Positions 45,767-54,654 of a DNA stretch of 64,000 nucleotides are shown here, piece by piece. The position numbers and the translations under genes are program-made. Location of the stretch: NCBI RefSeq assembly GCF_011612265.2, contig NZ_CP050134.2, positions 1,674,001 to 1,738,000 on the forward strand, read 5' to 3'. Positions within the stretch are counted from its first letter, which is position 1, and each line of letters opens with the position of its first letter. Below the pieces are notes generated by a model. The model was not told the origin of the DNA, did no database searches, and saw only the letters and a list, made by a program, of their open reading frames with translations. The DNA comes from Corynebacterium matruchotii (GTDB lineage: Bacteria > Actinomycetota > Actinomycetes > Mycobacteriales > Mycobacteriaceae).

Positions 45767-45838
45767 CGGCGAGGATAATGAAACCCGTGGTACTCCCCTA
45801 AAGTATGAAGAAGTAACGAGCTTCTGGGTGCCTCGCCG
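45767..45838 (-). ncRNA. Candidate structured leader RNA element, copy B
   Basis: 72 nt on the minus strand. The perfect 8-base outer stem is CGGCGAGG (45838-45831) with CCTCGCCG (45774-45767). The inner stem is CTCGT (45820-45816) with ACGGG (45788-45784), containing a U-G pair. Compared with copy A, the third inner pair changes from U-A to C-G, a compensatory change. Upstream on the same strand TTATAA may act as a -10 so that transcription again starts at the stem; its -35 is weak. It lies about 20 bases after the gtrA-family stop codon. Confidence 0.5.
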
Positions 45839-45858
45839 TACTTATAAGTGTACACGCA

Positions 45859-46446
45859 TTATTTATGTGCCGCGTAGGGTTCTGTATGAATAATCACTTT
45901 GGGAGTGCGGGGTTTCCGGAACGCCCAAAGCTTATTGATAATGAAGTTCACCGGCATAGACACCAGAATGGCAATGGCACTGGCGTAATACAGCTTGGTG
46001 CGCAGCCCAGTGGAGTCGTCGAAAACATCCGAAGGCAGGGCAATCGGCGAGGTGGGGTTCATAAGCAGCGTGGTAACCACCAGGCTCACCAGAAACGCCA
46101 GGACACCCGTGGTGAGGAAGGCAATATATCCCCGAAACCAGCCCACTGCGGAGGATTTAAAGGTCCACATGCGATTTAGTTGATAGTTCCAGGTGTTAGC
46201 AACCAGGAAGGCGATGGTCACAAAGATGTGGTACCAGCGGATATTGAAGCTGGTACCCAGGAGATTCATGAAGACGTCGTTTTGGTGAAGCCCAAATCCC
46301 CATTCAGCAATTTTTTTGCTGAGGTACATGGCGAAGAGATTGACAAAAACGCCAGAACCACCCACCATGCCAAATTGAATAAACTGGCCAAGGCTATTAC
46401 GTCCTTGATGATTACTATTCGCCAACGCGGATCTCCCTGAACTCAT
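45859..46446 (-). CDS. GtrA family membrane protein
   Basis: 195 residues with four membrane helices (about 20-42, 70-90, 100-125, 155-180) and the GtrA patterns QFGMVGGSGVFVNL, FLVANTWNYQLNRMWTF and INKLWAFR. GtrA-like proteins help move polyprenyl-linked sugars or anchor glycosyltransferases during surface-glycan assembly. No glycosyltransferase gene lies beside it. Local AT content is higher than in the flanking dap genes. Confidence 0.85.
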   Translation of the reverse strand: MSSGRSALANSNHQGRNSLGQFIQFGMVGGSGVFVNLFAMYLSKKIAEWGFGLHQNDVFMNLLGTSFNIRWYHIFVTIAFLVANTWNYQLNRMWTFKSSAVGWFRGYIAFLTTGVLAFLVSLVVTTLLMNPTSPIALPSDVFDDSTGLRTKLYYASAIAILVSMPVNFIINKLWAFRKPRTPKVIIHTEPYAAHK

Positions 46447-46669
46447 GGGGCATAACTTTTATGAGCTTACCCGGTAGTGCAGCGCATTAAATACATGGGG
46501 GGATAATCGGACAACGCAGCACGTCGAAAAGCGCAGCCAATTTTAGCATTATGGCTATTTCATTAATTGGTACGAAAATTATAGATTAGCTCATGTGATG
46601 GGGTGACACAGCTGCTGCAACATCAGTTACAAACATCCATACTCATAGCGCCACCCCCATATGGTGTAA

Positions 46670-46933
46670 CTAGCGGGTCGAGAACCCCCTAGGTATCTGA
46701 AGACCATAGCGACGCAACTCCGCTATAGAGTTTTTATCACCTTTGCTATCAGATGGTGTGAGCGGGAATGTTATGGGGTGAGCTAGATGCCCAGTACCGG
46801 TATTCCAATTTTTCGGTGGGGTAAATCTAGGGTGTCCGCGGCGAGTGACGTCGACGTTCCAACCTTGCCGCTCGGCTATCTTTTGCAGTTTCCGTAGTCG
46901 AGCGGGAATTCGTGGTCTAGCGATCGTAATCAA
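46670..46933 (-). CDS. Solitary HicA-like protein
   Basis: 87 residues with the HicA double-stranded-RNA-binding-like pattern: LRKLQKIAERQGWNVDVTRRGHPRFTPP, then PITFPLTPSD and a C-terminal IAELRRYGLQIPRG. The His in RGHPRF matches the catalytic His of HicA mRNA interferases. Only TTG 46933 is available as a start, with AGGAG directly before it. No hicB antitoxin frame is visible on either side. It could be an orphan toxin, a phage-derived relative or a remnant. Confidence 0.6.
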   Translation of the reverse strand: MITIARPRIPARLRKLQKIAERQGWNVDVTRRGHPRFTPPKNWNTGTGHLAHPITFPLTPSDSKGDKNSIAELRRYGLQIPRGFSTR

Positions 46934-46981
46934 CTCCTTTCACCTCTTTCGGTGAGTGAATGAATAGGTAGGGAGTGCACT

Positions 46982-47014
46982 AAGGCTCTGCCACAACAGT
47001 AGTGGCAGAGCCTT
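46982..47014. repeat. Perfect 13-base inverted repeat (hairpin)
   Basis: AAGGCTCTGCCAC (46982-46994) and GTGGCAGAGCCTT (47002-47014) with a 7-base loop. There is no U-run on either strand, so if it is a terminator it is of the U-less type. It lies 49 bases upstream of the HicA-like start. Confidence 0.6.
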
Positions 47015-47076
47015 AAATCAACCTTGAACCATAGTTGGGTTTTGCTTATTGTCCAGCAAAAATAGCAGAGGATGTA

Positions 47077-47130
47077 TTACTTTACCGCGTTATCTTCGGC
47101 TTTACTCGAAAGTAGTAAAAATGCAGCCAT
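47077..47130 (-). CDS. Possible 17-residue micro-ORF
   Basis: ATG 47130 is preceded at seven bases by AAGGGGG, a good ribosome site, and encodes MAAFLLLSSKAEDNAVK. It lies upstream of the 13-base hairpin and the HicA-like gene on the same strand, so it could be a leader peptide. There is no other support. Confidence 0.2.
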   Translation of the reverse strand: MAAFLLLSSKAEDNAVK

Positions 47131-47228
47131 AAAAATACCCCCTTATCCCACTTTCTGCTACAGAATCACACTCCCCAAATTGGGGTTATTGCGGTATTGC
47201 AAATCCCCATAACAGGGGGCCTGATAAA

Positions 47229-48347
47229 TTACTTCTTTGCTAACCGACGCACACATTTGTCAATGTTTTCATCAGTTTCTGTCAATGCCAATCGCACAAA
47301 TGTACGTGATGTTGGCCCATAGAATTCGCCCGGCGCCACTAAAATCCCCCGCTCAGCAAACCAATCCACAGTTGCCCAACAATCCTCATCCCGGGTTACC
47401 CACAGGTATAGGCCACCCTCAGAATTCACCACGGTGAAGCCGGCCTCAATGACCGCCTTGAGTAGTCGCACGCGACGCTGCGCATACCGTAGCCGCTGTA
47501 ATGCTTCTTGGTCATCATCCTGCAGCGCCGCCACGAACGCGGCCTGGATCGGGTAGGGAACCATTAATCCGGCATGCTTCCGCAGCTCGGTCAGCTCCGC
47601 AATGATTGCGGGATCGCCAGCGAGGAAGCCGACACGATAGCTGGCCAGATTAGATGTTTTTGACAGGGAGTGGATGGCCAATAGGTTTCGGTGATCCCCC
47701 GTGGTTACTTCTGGGGATAGGATGGATTGAGCTTCGCCTTCCCACACTAACCCCAGGTAGCATTCATCGCTGGCGACGATCACGTCATGATCCCGAGCCC
47801 AGTCGATGACTTTGCGCAGGTGTGCCGCATCGAGGATTTTCCCGGTAGGGTTGGCGGGGGAATTAAGGAATATCAGGTCGATATCATCCGGGTTGATGCT
47901 CTCTTCGTCGAGTTCCCATGGGGCATCGCTGCGCACGGGGGTGGCACCAGCCAACAGGACCCCCACCTCGTAGGTGGGGTAGGCGATTTCCGGAATGATG
48001 ACGGTACCACGGCAGCCTAGGAGGGTGGGAAGCCAGGCGATAGCTTCTTTTGTACCGATGACGGGCAGCACCGCGGTCGTTTCATCATTGCGGGGAATAT
48101 GGTAGCGACGTTCCAGGGAAGCGACTATGGCGTCGCGGAGCGCGGCCGTGCCAATGGTTTGGGGATAACCCGGGTAGGCGCCGGCCTCGGCGAGGGCCAA
48201 TTGGATGCCGGGGGCGACCGCATCCACGGGGGAGCCGACGGAAAGGTTCACCAGTCCGTCGGGGTGGGCGCCAGCTTTGCGTTTTGCGGGCTCTAGGAGA
48301 TTCCAGGGGAAATCCGGGAGAGTACTGCTTAATGTGATTCGTGCCAT
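47229..48347 (-). CDS. dapC: Succinyldiaminopimelate aminotransferase
   Basis: 372 residues of the PLP fold-type I aminotransferases. The cofactor lysine lies in SLSKTSNLASYRVGF. Further motifs are NLSVGSP, GTKEAIAWLP, NSPANPTGKIL and SDECYLGLVW. It converts N-succinyl-2-amino-6-ketopimelate with glutamate to N-succinyl-LL-DAP, between DapD and DapE. It lies 100 bases downstream of the ferredoxin gene, the conserved actinobacterial fdx-dapC pair. Confidence 0.93.
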   Translation of the reverse strand: MARITLSSTLPDFPWNLLEPAKRKAGAHPDGLVNLSVGSPVDAVAPGIQLALAEAGAYPGYPQTIGTAALRDAIVASLERRYHIPRNDETTAVLPVIGTKEAIAWLPTLLGCRGTVIIPEIAYPTYEVGVLLAGATPVRSDAPWELDEESINPDDIDLIFLNSPANPTGKILDAAHLRKVIDWARDHDVIVASDECYLGLVWEGEAQSILSPEVTTGDHRNLLAIHSLSKTSNLASYRVGFLAGDPAIIAELTELRKHAGLMVPYPIQAAFVAALQDDDQEALQRLRYAQRRVRLLKAVIEAGFTVVNSEGGLYLWVTRDEDCWATVDWFAERGILVAPGEFYGPTSRTFVRLALTETDENIDKCVRRLAKK

Positions 48348-48447
48348 AATGGCTTTAGGGTATCACTTGGATGATTCCGGGCGATAGTCTGCGCCAGCGC
48401 CAGCCGCGGTTTTATGGCCGCTATGCTTCGTCATGCGTGACGATGGT

Positions 48448-48765
48448 CTACGCCTGCGGGGGCAGGTCTGCGATCAAGGGCACGTCGAAGTCTTGGGGGC
48501 CTAATTGTTGTGCCCCACCCGGCGAACCGAGATCGTCGAAAAAGGCGGCGTTGGCGTCGATGTAATCAATCCACTCGTCGGGAACATCATCTTCGTAGAA
48601 AATGGCTTCGACCGGACAAGCAGGTTCGCAGGCACCGCAGTCCACACATTCATCGGGGTGAATGTAGAGGCTGCGCTGACCCTCATAGATGCAGTCGACG
48701 GGGCATTCTTCGACGCAGGCTCGGTCCATGACATCAACGCAGGGCTGTGCGATAACGTACGTCAT
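48448..48765 (-). CDS. fdxC: 7Fe/8Fe ferredoxin
   Basis: 105 residues. Cluster ligands are Cys9, 17, 21 and 25 and the second set Cys40, 43, 46 and 50 ([12 protein letters not shown]). An acidic C-terminal extension is typical of actinobacterial ferredoxins carrying one 3Fe-4S and one 4Fe-4S cluster. It transfers electrons in the cytoplasm; partner unknown. It is followed by dapC. Confidence 0.92.
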   Translation of the reverse strand: MTYVIAQPCVDVMDRACVEECPVDCIYEGQRSLYIHPDECVDCGACEPACPVEAIFYEDDVPDEWIDYIDANAAFFDDLGSPGGAQQLGPQDFDVPLIADLPPQA

Positions 48766-48908
48766 TGGTGTGTTACTTCTCCATGGTGGGGTCGGGTAAA
48801 AATTGGCGGTCAGTCACCCGGAGCTGGGTGAGAACTCCTTCGTGACCATGTATGTATTTTTTCCGGGTATTTTCATTAATACTCGGTATGAGTGACTGAC
48901 CTATTATG

Positions 48909-49379
48909 TCACTTTTTGACAAATAGTGGCCAACTTCCACCTAGGGCCCCGGCCACCATAAGTAATATACTGCGGATATTCGAACCGATGAGTTGGTCGC
49001 CGGTGAATGAAAATGTGAATGCGATGAGTATAATCCCGCCCAACCACACCCATAGGGGGATGAGTGCCAGATAGGGGTTTTTCGTCCAGAGCAGCGCGGT
49101 TCTGGTGAGCACCATATTGAAACAGAACGCGATGGGAATGGTGTAGGGTACTGCCACCCCGAACATCCAGGTTCCCAGGTAGATGACCTCTAGGAACATG
49201 CTGATAATGGCGCCTAGGCAGAGCCAGGCCATGCCGGCGACGGCCTCACCCCGGGTGGCGGTGCGATAGAGTCGCTGCACCGCCGGTTGCTGCTTTGGTG
49301 CTTGCTGCGGGGTAGCGGATTGTGGGGTTGCCGGCGGGGGTGTGTCCGGGGTTGGGGCCGACGGTTCGGTATCGGTCAC
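48909..49379 (-). CDS. Hypothetical membrane protein downstream of mshB
   Basis: 156 residues. A disordered Pro/Thr/Gln-rich N-terminus (to about 35) precedes four membrane helices (about 48-68, 72-92, 101-120, 133-150). It overlaps the mshB stop by four bases and corresponds in position to the small membrane protein gene between mshB and fdxC in M. tuberculosis, as I recall. Function unknown. Confidence 0.75.
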   Translation of the reverse strand: MTDTEPSAPTPDTPPPATPQSATPQQAPKQQPAVQRLYRTATRGEAVAGMAWLCLGAIISMFLEVIYLGTWMFGVAVPYTIPIAFCFNMVLTRTALLWTKNPYLALIPLWVWLGGIILIAFTFSFTGDQLIGSNIRSILLMVAGALGGSWPLFVKK

Positions 49380-50359
49380 GACCCCGCGCCTCCCCTATGG
49401 TCGTCGGCCCCGGCTTCTCCATCAGTGGTATCACCGGCACCGTTACTGCTGCGGCCGGCTTCGAGTTCGCCGGCGACCAGCGCCTCGATGGTGTTCCGGG
49501 TGGACACGTTGACTACCGTGCCGATTTGGTAGTGCTCGAACCGGAGCAGCGGCTGGGTAATCAGGTTGGAGAGGGCAAAGACGAAGGGGGCTTTTTCTGG
49601 GTCGATGATGGGGGCAAAGGCTGCCACTGGGTTGGTGTCGTTGATACTGCCATCGGCGATCCATAGTTGGGTGGCATGCGCTTTCATGGCCTGCACTTTT
49701 GCTGCCAGGGCCGCGTCGGAAAGCCGCACCTCAATGTCCGAGGAGGTAACACAGGCGATTTCGTTTGGTTGCGGCATGCGCCATCCGGCGGTGGTGGGGG
49801 CGGTAATCACGGCAACGCCTTCGTCGAATCGCCGCCGGTCGGTCACGGCCCACAGGATGGGGGTGACTAGGTTGCGTTGTTCCACGGCCCTATGGGTGAT
49901 TTCGTGCGCCTTGATGTGGTCGGGGTGCCCGTATCCGCCGTCCGGCCCGTAGGTGATAATCAGGTGCGGTGGGTGGGTGAGGAAGATGCTTTTGAGCTGT
50001 TCCACGGCCTCGTCACCGGCGTTCGTGAAGGCTCGGGGGTGCTGGTTTGCCGGGTCACCGGCCATACCCGAGTCGCGCCAGCAGCCTGCGCCGCCTAAAA
50101 ATGTGCCGCGAACCCCGAGGGTTTTCAAGGATTTTTGCAGCTCACGGATGCGGAATCCGCCGAGCTGGTCGGCTTTGTCGGCGACCAGGTTAGCGTAGGG
50201 TTCACCAATGACTTCGCCTTGCTCGCCCAAGGTGCAGGTCACAACGAGCACGTTGGCGCCGCGCATGGCCAGGTCGGAAAGCATGCCGCCGGTCCAGATT
50301 GCTTCGTCGTCGGGGTGAGCGTGTACTGCTATGACATTGACGCCGTTCAGGTTTTTCAT
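49376..50359 (-). CDS. mshB: Mycothiol biosynthesis deacetylase
   Basis: 327 residues of the zinc-dependent LmbE/MshB family. Seen: AVHAHPDDEAIWTGGML with the metal His and Asp residues near 15, and IITYGPDGGYGHPDHIKAHE with the second metal His. It deacetylates GlcNAc-inositol to GlcN-inositol, the second step to mycothiol in actinobacteria. An alternative in this family is the mycothiol conjugate amidase Mca, but the context favours MshB. Confidence 0.9.
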   Translation of the reverse strand: MKNLNGVNVIAVHAHPDDEAIWTGGMLSDLAMRGANVLVVTCTLGEQGEVIGEPYANLVADKADQLGGFRIRELQKSLKTLGVRGTFLGGAGCWRDSGMAGDPANQHPRAFTNAGDEAVEQLKSIFLTHPPHLIITYGPDGGYGHPDHIKAHEITHRAVEQRNLVTPILWAVTDRRRFDEGVAVITAPTTAGWRMPQPNEIACVTSSDIEVRLSDAALAAKVQAMKAHATQLWIADGSINDTNPVAAFAPIIDPEKAPFVFALSNLITQPLLRFEHYQIGTVVNVSTRNTIEALVAGELEAGRSSNGAGDTTDGEAGADDHRGGAGS

Positions 50360-50428
50360 AAGGGTCCGTTTCGTTGTGGGATGTGTATGGTTGTGTGGTT
50401 GCCACTTAGTGGTGGCACCTGTTCTTTA

Positions 50429-52207
50429 CTAGTTTTTGCTGTGCCAGGTGTCAACGGTGGCGTAGCCACGCGGCCATTGGTTCAGGTCTGGGTCCGGTCC
50501 GGTCACGCCGGTTCCTAGGACTTCCAGTCGGGTGTCGATGGCAATGACGGTGCGTAGGGCTTCGTCGGTTTCGAGGTGAGCCAGGTGTTCGGTGAGTTCA
50601 TCTTCGGTTTTTTTGCCGGTGAGATACTCGTTAATGAGTATTTGGGTGTCGGCCTGGCAAAACCCGGAACGATTCGACCCTAACAATCCAATGTTAGGGC
50701 ATGCATAACTGTCGGCAAGATTTGCCCCACTTTTGGCCACGACCGCATCGACTTGACCGCGGGGAATGAGGGTTTGCATGAGTTCATTTGTGTCCGCGCT
50801 TTTCATGGTGACGCGCACACCGTGCCGAATGAGCGAGTTCACGAGGGTTTTTGCGGCGCTGGCGACCACAGGGTCGGAGGGGTCCACACCAATGATGAGG
50901 GGACGGTTGAGGGTTTGCAGGCCGATGGGGTCGGTGGTGTTTTCGGGGGTTTCGCCGGTGCCGGTCGCGCCGGTTTCGCCGGTGACGGTTGGTTCGGCTG
51001 CCTCGGTTGTGGTTTCTAGTGACATGCTGCTTCCCGTGATGGTGCCACCAGGTTTGTCCACGAGAGTGAGGTCAGTTCGGCGGTTATAGGCGATGCGGGT
51101 GATGAGTCCCGGATCAATAATGGATCGAAGTTCTTTGCGGAGTGGCTTAGGAAGGTGGCTGTTCGCCACGATTTCGAGCCCATATTTGTCGGTTTCGGTG
51201 CGCACTTGGGTGCCGGGCACGAGCGAATATGCTTCCTTGGAGGTTTCGGTGGGGGTCACATCCATGAAGCTGATCTGCCCGTTTTGAATGAGTTCGATGC
51301 CTTGGTCGGTGCTGCGAATCTCCCTGAAGTTCAGGTTTTCCACCAGCGCGGGCTCTTTGCCCCAAAACCGATCGTTGCGGTTGAGCGTAATAAGCCCCCG
51401 GTTCCGGTCGTAGCTTTTCATGGTGAATTTTCCGGCGGACACGGGAATCGTGGAGCTAAGGGCGGTGGCGAAGCTCACGCCGCGGAGCACGTGACTGGGG
51501 AGGATATGGTCGAACAAGGTGCGCCATTCGGCAATGTCTTTATTGAAATCCACTTCGATGGTTTTCCCACCGCCACTCGAACGTATGTCCGTAATAGCCC
51601 AATAGCCGGCGGGGTTGAGCGTACCGGGGGTGTTAAGCATAGAACTCCACAGGTATTCGAAATCCGCCACGGTAATCGGCGTGCCGTCGCTCCATTGCGC
51701 GCCGGAGGCCAGCCGGTAGCGCACGGTTTTCACGGGTGCGGGTTTGTCGGTTTCCGCGTCATTACTATCTGCTGGCTTCGCGGTGGTGCTTGTCGACGTC
51801 GGCCGGGCGGCCGATACGCTTTGCGACGTATGCCCCTCCGGGTGCTGAGCATTCGTGACGGAGACAACCTCACCATTACGATTGAGTTCCTCCACCATAA
51901 CCACCAGGTCGGTGTTGAGCCGCCCATCCACAAAAATACTGGGCAGAGTGAGCCGAGCCAGGGTTTGGATGAACCTGGAGTCGTCAGCAAGCAGGTGCGG
52001 GTTGAATCCGGAATGCACCGGGTCAATCCCCAGGGCCAGTTCTTTGGCCTGTTTGCGGGGAGTGGTGGTTGTGGTGGTGGGCTGCGTGGCCTCGTTATTG
52101 GATTCTTCGATCGGGGCGGGGCCGGGTGATGCGGCACAGCTGGCGAGGGTGCCGATTACGCACACCGCTACCACCGATAGGAGTGAGGCGCATCGCAGTT
52201 TTGTCAT
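50429..52207 (-). CDS. lpqW: Lipoprotein LpqW, family 5 solute-binding fold
   Basis: 592 residues with a lipoprotein signal ending LASC (Cys24), an acidic/threonine-rich spacer, and a family 5 peptide-binding-protein fold (VRYRLASGAQWSDGTPITVADFEYLW near 160). Lying between typA and mshB it matches LpqW, which in mycobacteria and corynebacteria is not a transport receptor. There it promotes mannosylation of phosphatidylinositol mannosides and lipoarabinomannan from outside the membrane. The assignment rests on fold plus gene order. A Thr/Gly/Glu-rich insertion lies near 385-420. Confidence 0.8.
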   Translation of the reverse strand: MTKLRCASLLSVVAVCVIGTLASCAASPGPAPIEESNNEATQPTTTTTTPRKQAKELALGIDPVHSGFNPHLLADDSRFIQTLARLTLPSIFVDGRLNTDLVVMVEELNRNGEVVSVTNAQHPEGHTSQSVSAARPTSTSTTAKPADSNDAETDKPAPVKTVRYRLASGAQWSDGTPITVADFEYLWSSMLNTPGTLNPAGYWAITDIRSSGGGKTIEVDFNKDIAEWRTLFDHILPSHVLRGVSFATALSSTIPVSAGKFTMKSYDRNRGLITLNRNDRFWGKEPALVENLNFREIRSTDQGIELIQNGQISFMDVTPTETSKEAYSLVPGTQVRTETDKYGLEIVANSHLPKPLRKELRSIIDPGLITRIAYNRRTDLTLVDKPGGTITGSSMSLETTTEAAEPTVTGETGATGTGETPENTTDPIGLQTLNRPLIIGVDPSDPVVASAAKTLVNSLIRHGVRVTMKSADTNELMQTLIPRGQVDAVVAKSGANLADSYACPNIGLLGSNRSGFCQADTQILINEYLTGKKTEDELTEHLAHLETDEALRTVIAIDTRLEVLGTGVTGPDPDLNQWPRGYATVDTWHSKN

Positions 52208-52237
52208 AGGGACTAGTGTACTTCCCTACCCCACGGG

Positions 52238-54151
52238 TTATTTATTGCGGGCCTTTTCTTTGGAACGAGCCCGGGCCCGATCGGTGGCGTTCAGCAGAAC
52301 CTTCCGCACCCGCAGCGAGTTGGGGGTGACTTCCACGCATTCGTCCTGGCCGCAGAATTCCATGGCCTCGTCCAGAGACAACACATGTGCCTTGGCGAGG
52401 GTGACAGTCGCGTCCGCGGTAGCCGAACGCATGTTCGTCAGCTTCTTTTCCTTGGTGATATTGATGTCCATGTCTTCATCACGGTTATTGGCACCAACAA
52501 CCATGCCCTCGTACACTTCCATGCCCGGCTCGACAAAGAAATTTCCCCGGTCGGCGAGCTGCTGGAGGGCATAGGCCGTGACCTGGCCGGACCGGTCGGC
52601 CACGAGCGACCCCGAGGCACGATCCTTGATCTCACCGGCCCAGGGGCGAGATTCAATCGAATAGGAGTTCGCAATGCCGGAGCCGCGGGTTTCGGTAAGG
52701 AAGGTGGTGCGGAACCCGATGAGACCGCGAGCGGGAACGTCGAATTCCATGCGCACCCAATCGCCGGACAGGTTGGTCATGGAGGTCATGATGCCCTTGC
52801 GGTTGGCCATGAGTTGGGTGACGGCACCCTGGTGTTCGGCGGGGGTGTCGATGACCATGTGGTCGAAGGGCTCATACACGTGGCCGTCCACCGTGTGAGT
52901 CACCACCTGGGGCTTGCCGACGGTCAATTCGAATCCCTCCCGACGCATGGTTTCCACCAGAACGGACAGGGCCATCTCGCCACGTCCTTGCACTTCCCAC
53001 GCATCGGGCCGCTCGGTGGGCAGCACCCGGATGGATACGTTACCGATGAGTTCCTGGTCGAGGCGCGCCTTGACCACGCGGGCGGTGAGCTTATCGCCGC
53101 CCCCCTTGCCGGCCAGGGGGGAGGTGTTCACGCCGATGGTCATGGAGATGGCCGGCTCGTCCACGGTGATGCGCGGCAGGGCAACGGGGTTTTCCACATC
53201 GGCGAGAGTGTCGCCGATCATGATGTTGTCGATGCCGGAGATCGCCGCAATGTCGCCAGCGACCATAGCTTCGGAGGTGGATTCCCGGTCCACGCCAACA
53301 GTGCGAAGCAGTTCGGCAATCTTCACGTTTTTAATGTGCTGGTTGCCCTCGTCGTCGTAGTGAATCCACGCAACCTGTTGGCCTTTTTTCAGGGTGCCGG
53401 CGTGGATACGCACCAGGGCGATGCGTCCCAGAAAGGAAGAAGAGTCCAGGTTGGTGACATGCGCCTGGAGGGGGGCGTCGATGGTGGCGGACGGCTCGGG
53501 CAGTACCTCGTGGATGACGTCGAAAAGCGCCTGAAGATCGGCGGCGTCAGGAACGTTGCCATTGCCCGGATTTTCGGTGGACGCCTTGCCTTCCCGGCCG
53601 GAGGCGTAAAGAACCGGCAGGTCGAGGAGGGTTTCGGCGGCGGCCGCGGCCTCGGGGTCGTCCAGCGCGGAAGCCAATTCGAGGAGGAGGTCTTGGGATT
53701 CCTCCACCACCTCGTCGATGCGGGCGTCGGGGCGGTCGGTCTTATTCACCACGATAATGACGGGCATTTTGGCAGCCAGGGCCTTGCCCAACACGAACCG
53801 GGTTTGTGGCAATGGCCCCTCGGAGGCGTCGACAAGCAATACCACGCCGTCGACCATGGAGAGCCCGCGTTCAACTTCGCCACCAAAATCGGCGTGGCCA
53901 GGAGTGTCAATGACGTTAATAATGAGGTCATTGCCGTCCTTGCCTAGCCCCTTGCGGCGAATGGCGGTGTTTTTTGCGAGGATCGTAATGCCTTTTTCTT
54001 TCTCTAGATCACCGGAGTCCATGACGCGATCAGCAACTTCCCCGTGGTCACCAAAGACGCCGGACTGTTCCAGCATGGCGTTCACGAGGGTGGTTTTACC
54101 ATGGTCGACGTGCGCGACGATGGCGACATTACGAAACTCTGGATGAGACAA
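52238..54151 (-). CDS. typA: Ribosome-associated GTPase TypA/BipA
   Basis: 637 residues. GTPase motifs: AHVDHGKTTL (G1), DTPGHADFGGEV (G3) and VVNKTDRPDARIDEV (G4). EF-G-like domains III and V and the BipA C-terminal domain (LIGFRTTFLTETRGSGIANS) follow. It binds the 70S ribosome and supports stress and cold adaptation and subunit assembly. A lysine/arginine-rich tail ends the protein. Confidence 0.95.
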   Translation of the reverse strand: MSHPEFRNVAIVAHVDHGKTTLVNAMLEQSGVFGDHGEVADRVMDSGDLEKEKGITILAKNTAIRRKGLGKDGNDLIINVIDTPGHADFGGEVERGLSMVDGVVLLVDASEGPLPQTRFVLGKALAAKMPVIIVVNKTDRPDARIDEVVEESQDLLLELASALDDPEAAAAAETLLDLPVLYASGREGKASTENPGNGNVPDAADLQALFDVIHEVLPEPSATIDAPLQAHVTNLDSSSFLGRIALVRIHAGTLKKGQQVAWIHYDDEGNQHIKNVKIAELLRTVGVDRESTSEAMVAGDIAAISGIDNIMIGDTLADVENPVALPRITVDEPAISMTIGVNTSPLAGKGGGDKLTARVVKARLDQELIGNVSIRVLPTERPDAWEVQGRGEMALSVLVETMRREGFELTVGKPQVVTHTVDGHVYEPFDHMVIDTPAEHQGAVTQLMANRKGIMTSMTNLSGDWVRMEFDVPARGLIGFRTTFLTETRGSGIANSYSIESRPWAGEIKDRASGSLVADRSGQVTAYALQQLADRGNFFVEPGMEVYEGMVVGANNRDEDMDINITKEKKLTNMRSATADATVTLAKAHVLSLDEAMEFCGQDECVEVTPNSLRVRKVLLNATDRARARSKEKARNK

Positions 54152-54516
54152 CGAGTGCTCCTAGGGGGAAGAAAATGAAAACGAAACAACCTTACTCCAC
54201 CACATGGGGGTAGCGCACATTCGACACTTATGGGTGAGGTGTTAAACACGTCTTTCCGCAATGTCGCCCCAGATCTCACCAAGAAGCTGCACATCTGATA
54301 TTTAGCTTTTTACCTGCATTTTTTAGCTTTTTACCAACCTCTCTTCAGCAAGATCTTTCATCGCTCTCATTTTCGGGTTTTACCTGTGATTTTGCTTGAA
54401 TTACAGCAGTGTAATGCTGATTTTTCTCTAACCCGGTCTTGACTTTCTGTCAGCTAATATTACTGTGATTACTGAAACGCAAGTGACTAATGATGCAATT
54501 GTGATTGGAGTGATTT
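54152..54516. promoter_or_regulatory. AT-rich divergent region with a 14-base direct repeat and a promoter
   Basis: No gene seen. TTTAGCTTTTTACC occurs at 54301-54314 and again at 54322-54335, a 21-base period (two helical turns). This suggests cooperative binding of a regulator on one face of the DNA. TTTTACC recurs near 54374. Further on, TTGACT (54439-54444) and TACTGT (54461-54466), spaced 16 bases, form a likely plus-strand promoter for the genes that follow. Confidence 0.45.
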
Positions 54517-54642
54517 ATGGTTTTCCTTCTTAAAACCTTTCTCAACGAGTACACTCCCTTGGTGTACGAAAGGTCACAATGCGCCTTTAGCACTCGTTAT
54601 TCAACGTTTTATCAATCCAAACCACCACACCCCTCAACGTGA
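54517..54642 (+). CDS. Possible 41-residue small ORF
   Basis: ATG 54517 has GGAG six bases upstream (54507-54510). The frame begins MVFLLKTFLNEYTPLVYERS, ends at TGA 54642 and stops 12 bases before the next gene. It contains the inverted repeat GTACAC-N7-GTGTAC (54549-54567), which may instead be an operator. No family is recognised. Confidence 0.3.
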   Translation: MVFLLKTFLNEYTPLVYERSQCAFSTRYSTFYQSKPPHPST

Positions 54643-54654
54643 AAGGTTGCCACT

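Noticed and set aside
45630..45838. tRNA genes or a CRISPR array
   Set aside because: The two repeats are diverged, only two in number, and have no cloverleaf arms or T-loop. No regularly spaced identical repeats occur.
52385..53947. Long plus-strand open frame (520 codons) opposite typA
   Set aside because: It is Gly/His/Val-rich with no recognisable motif, lies wholly antisense to the certain typA gene, and reflects the high-GC third codon positions of that gene.
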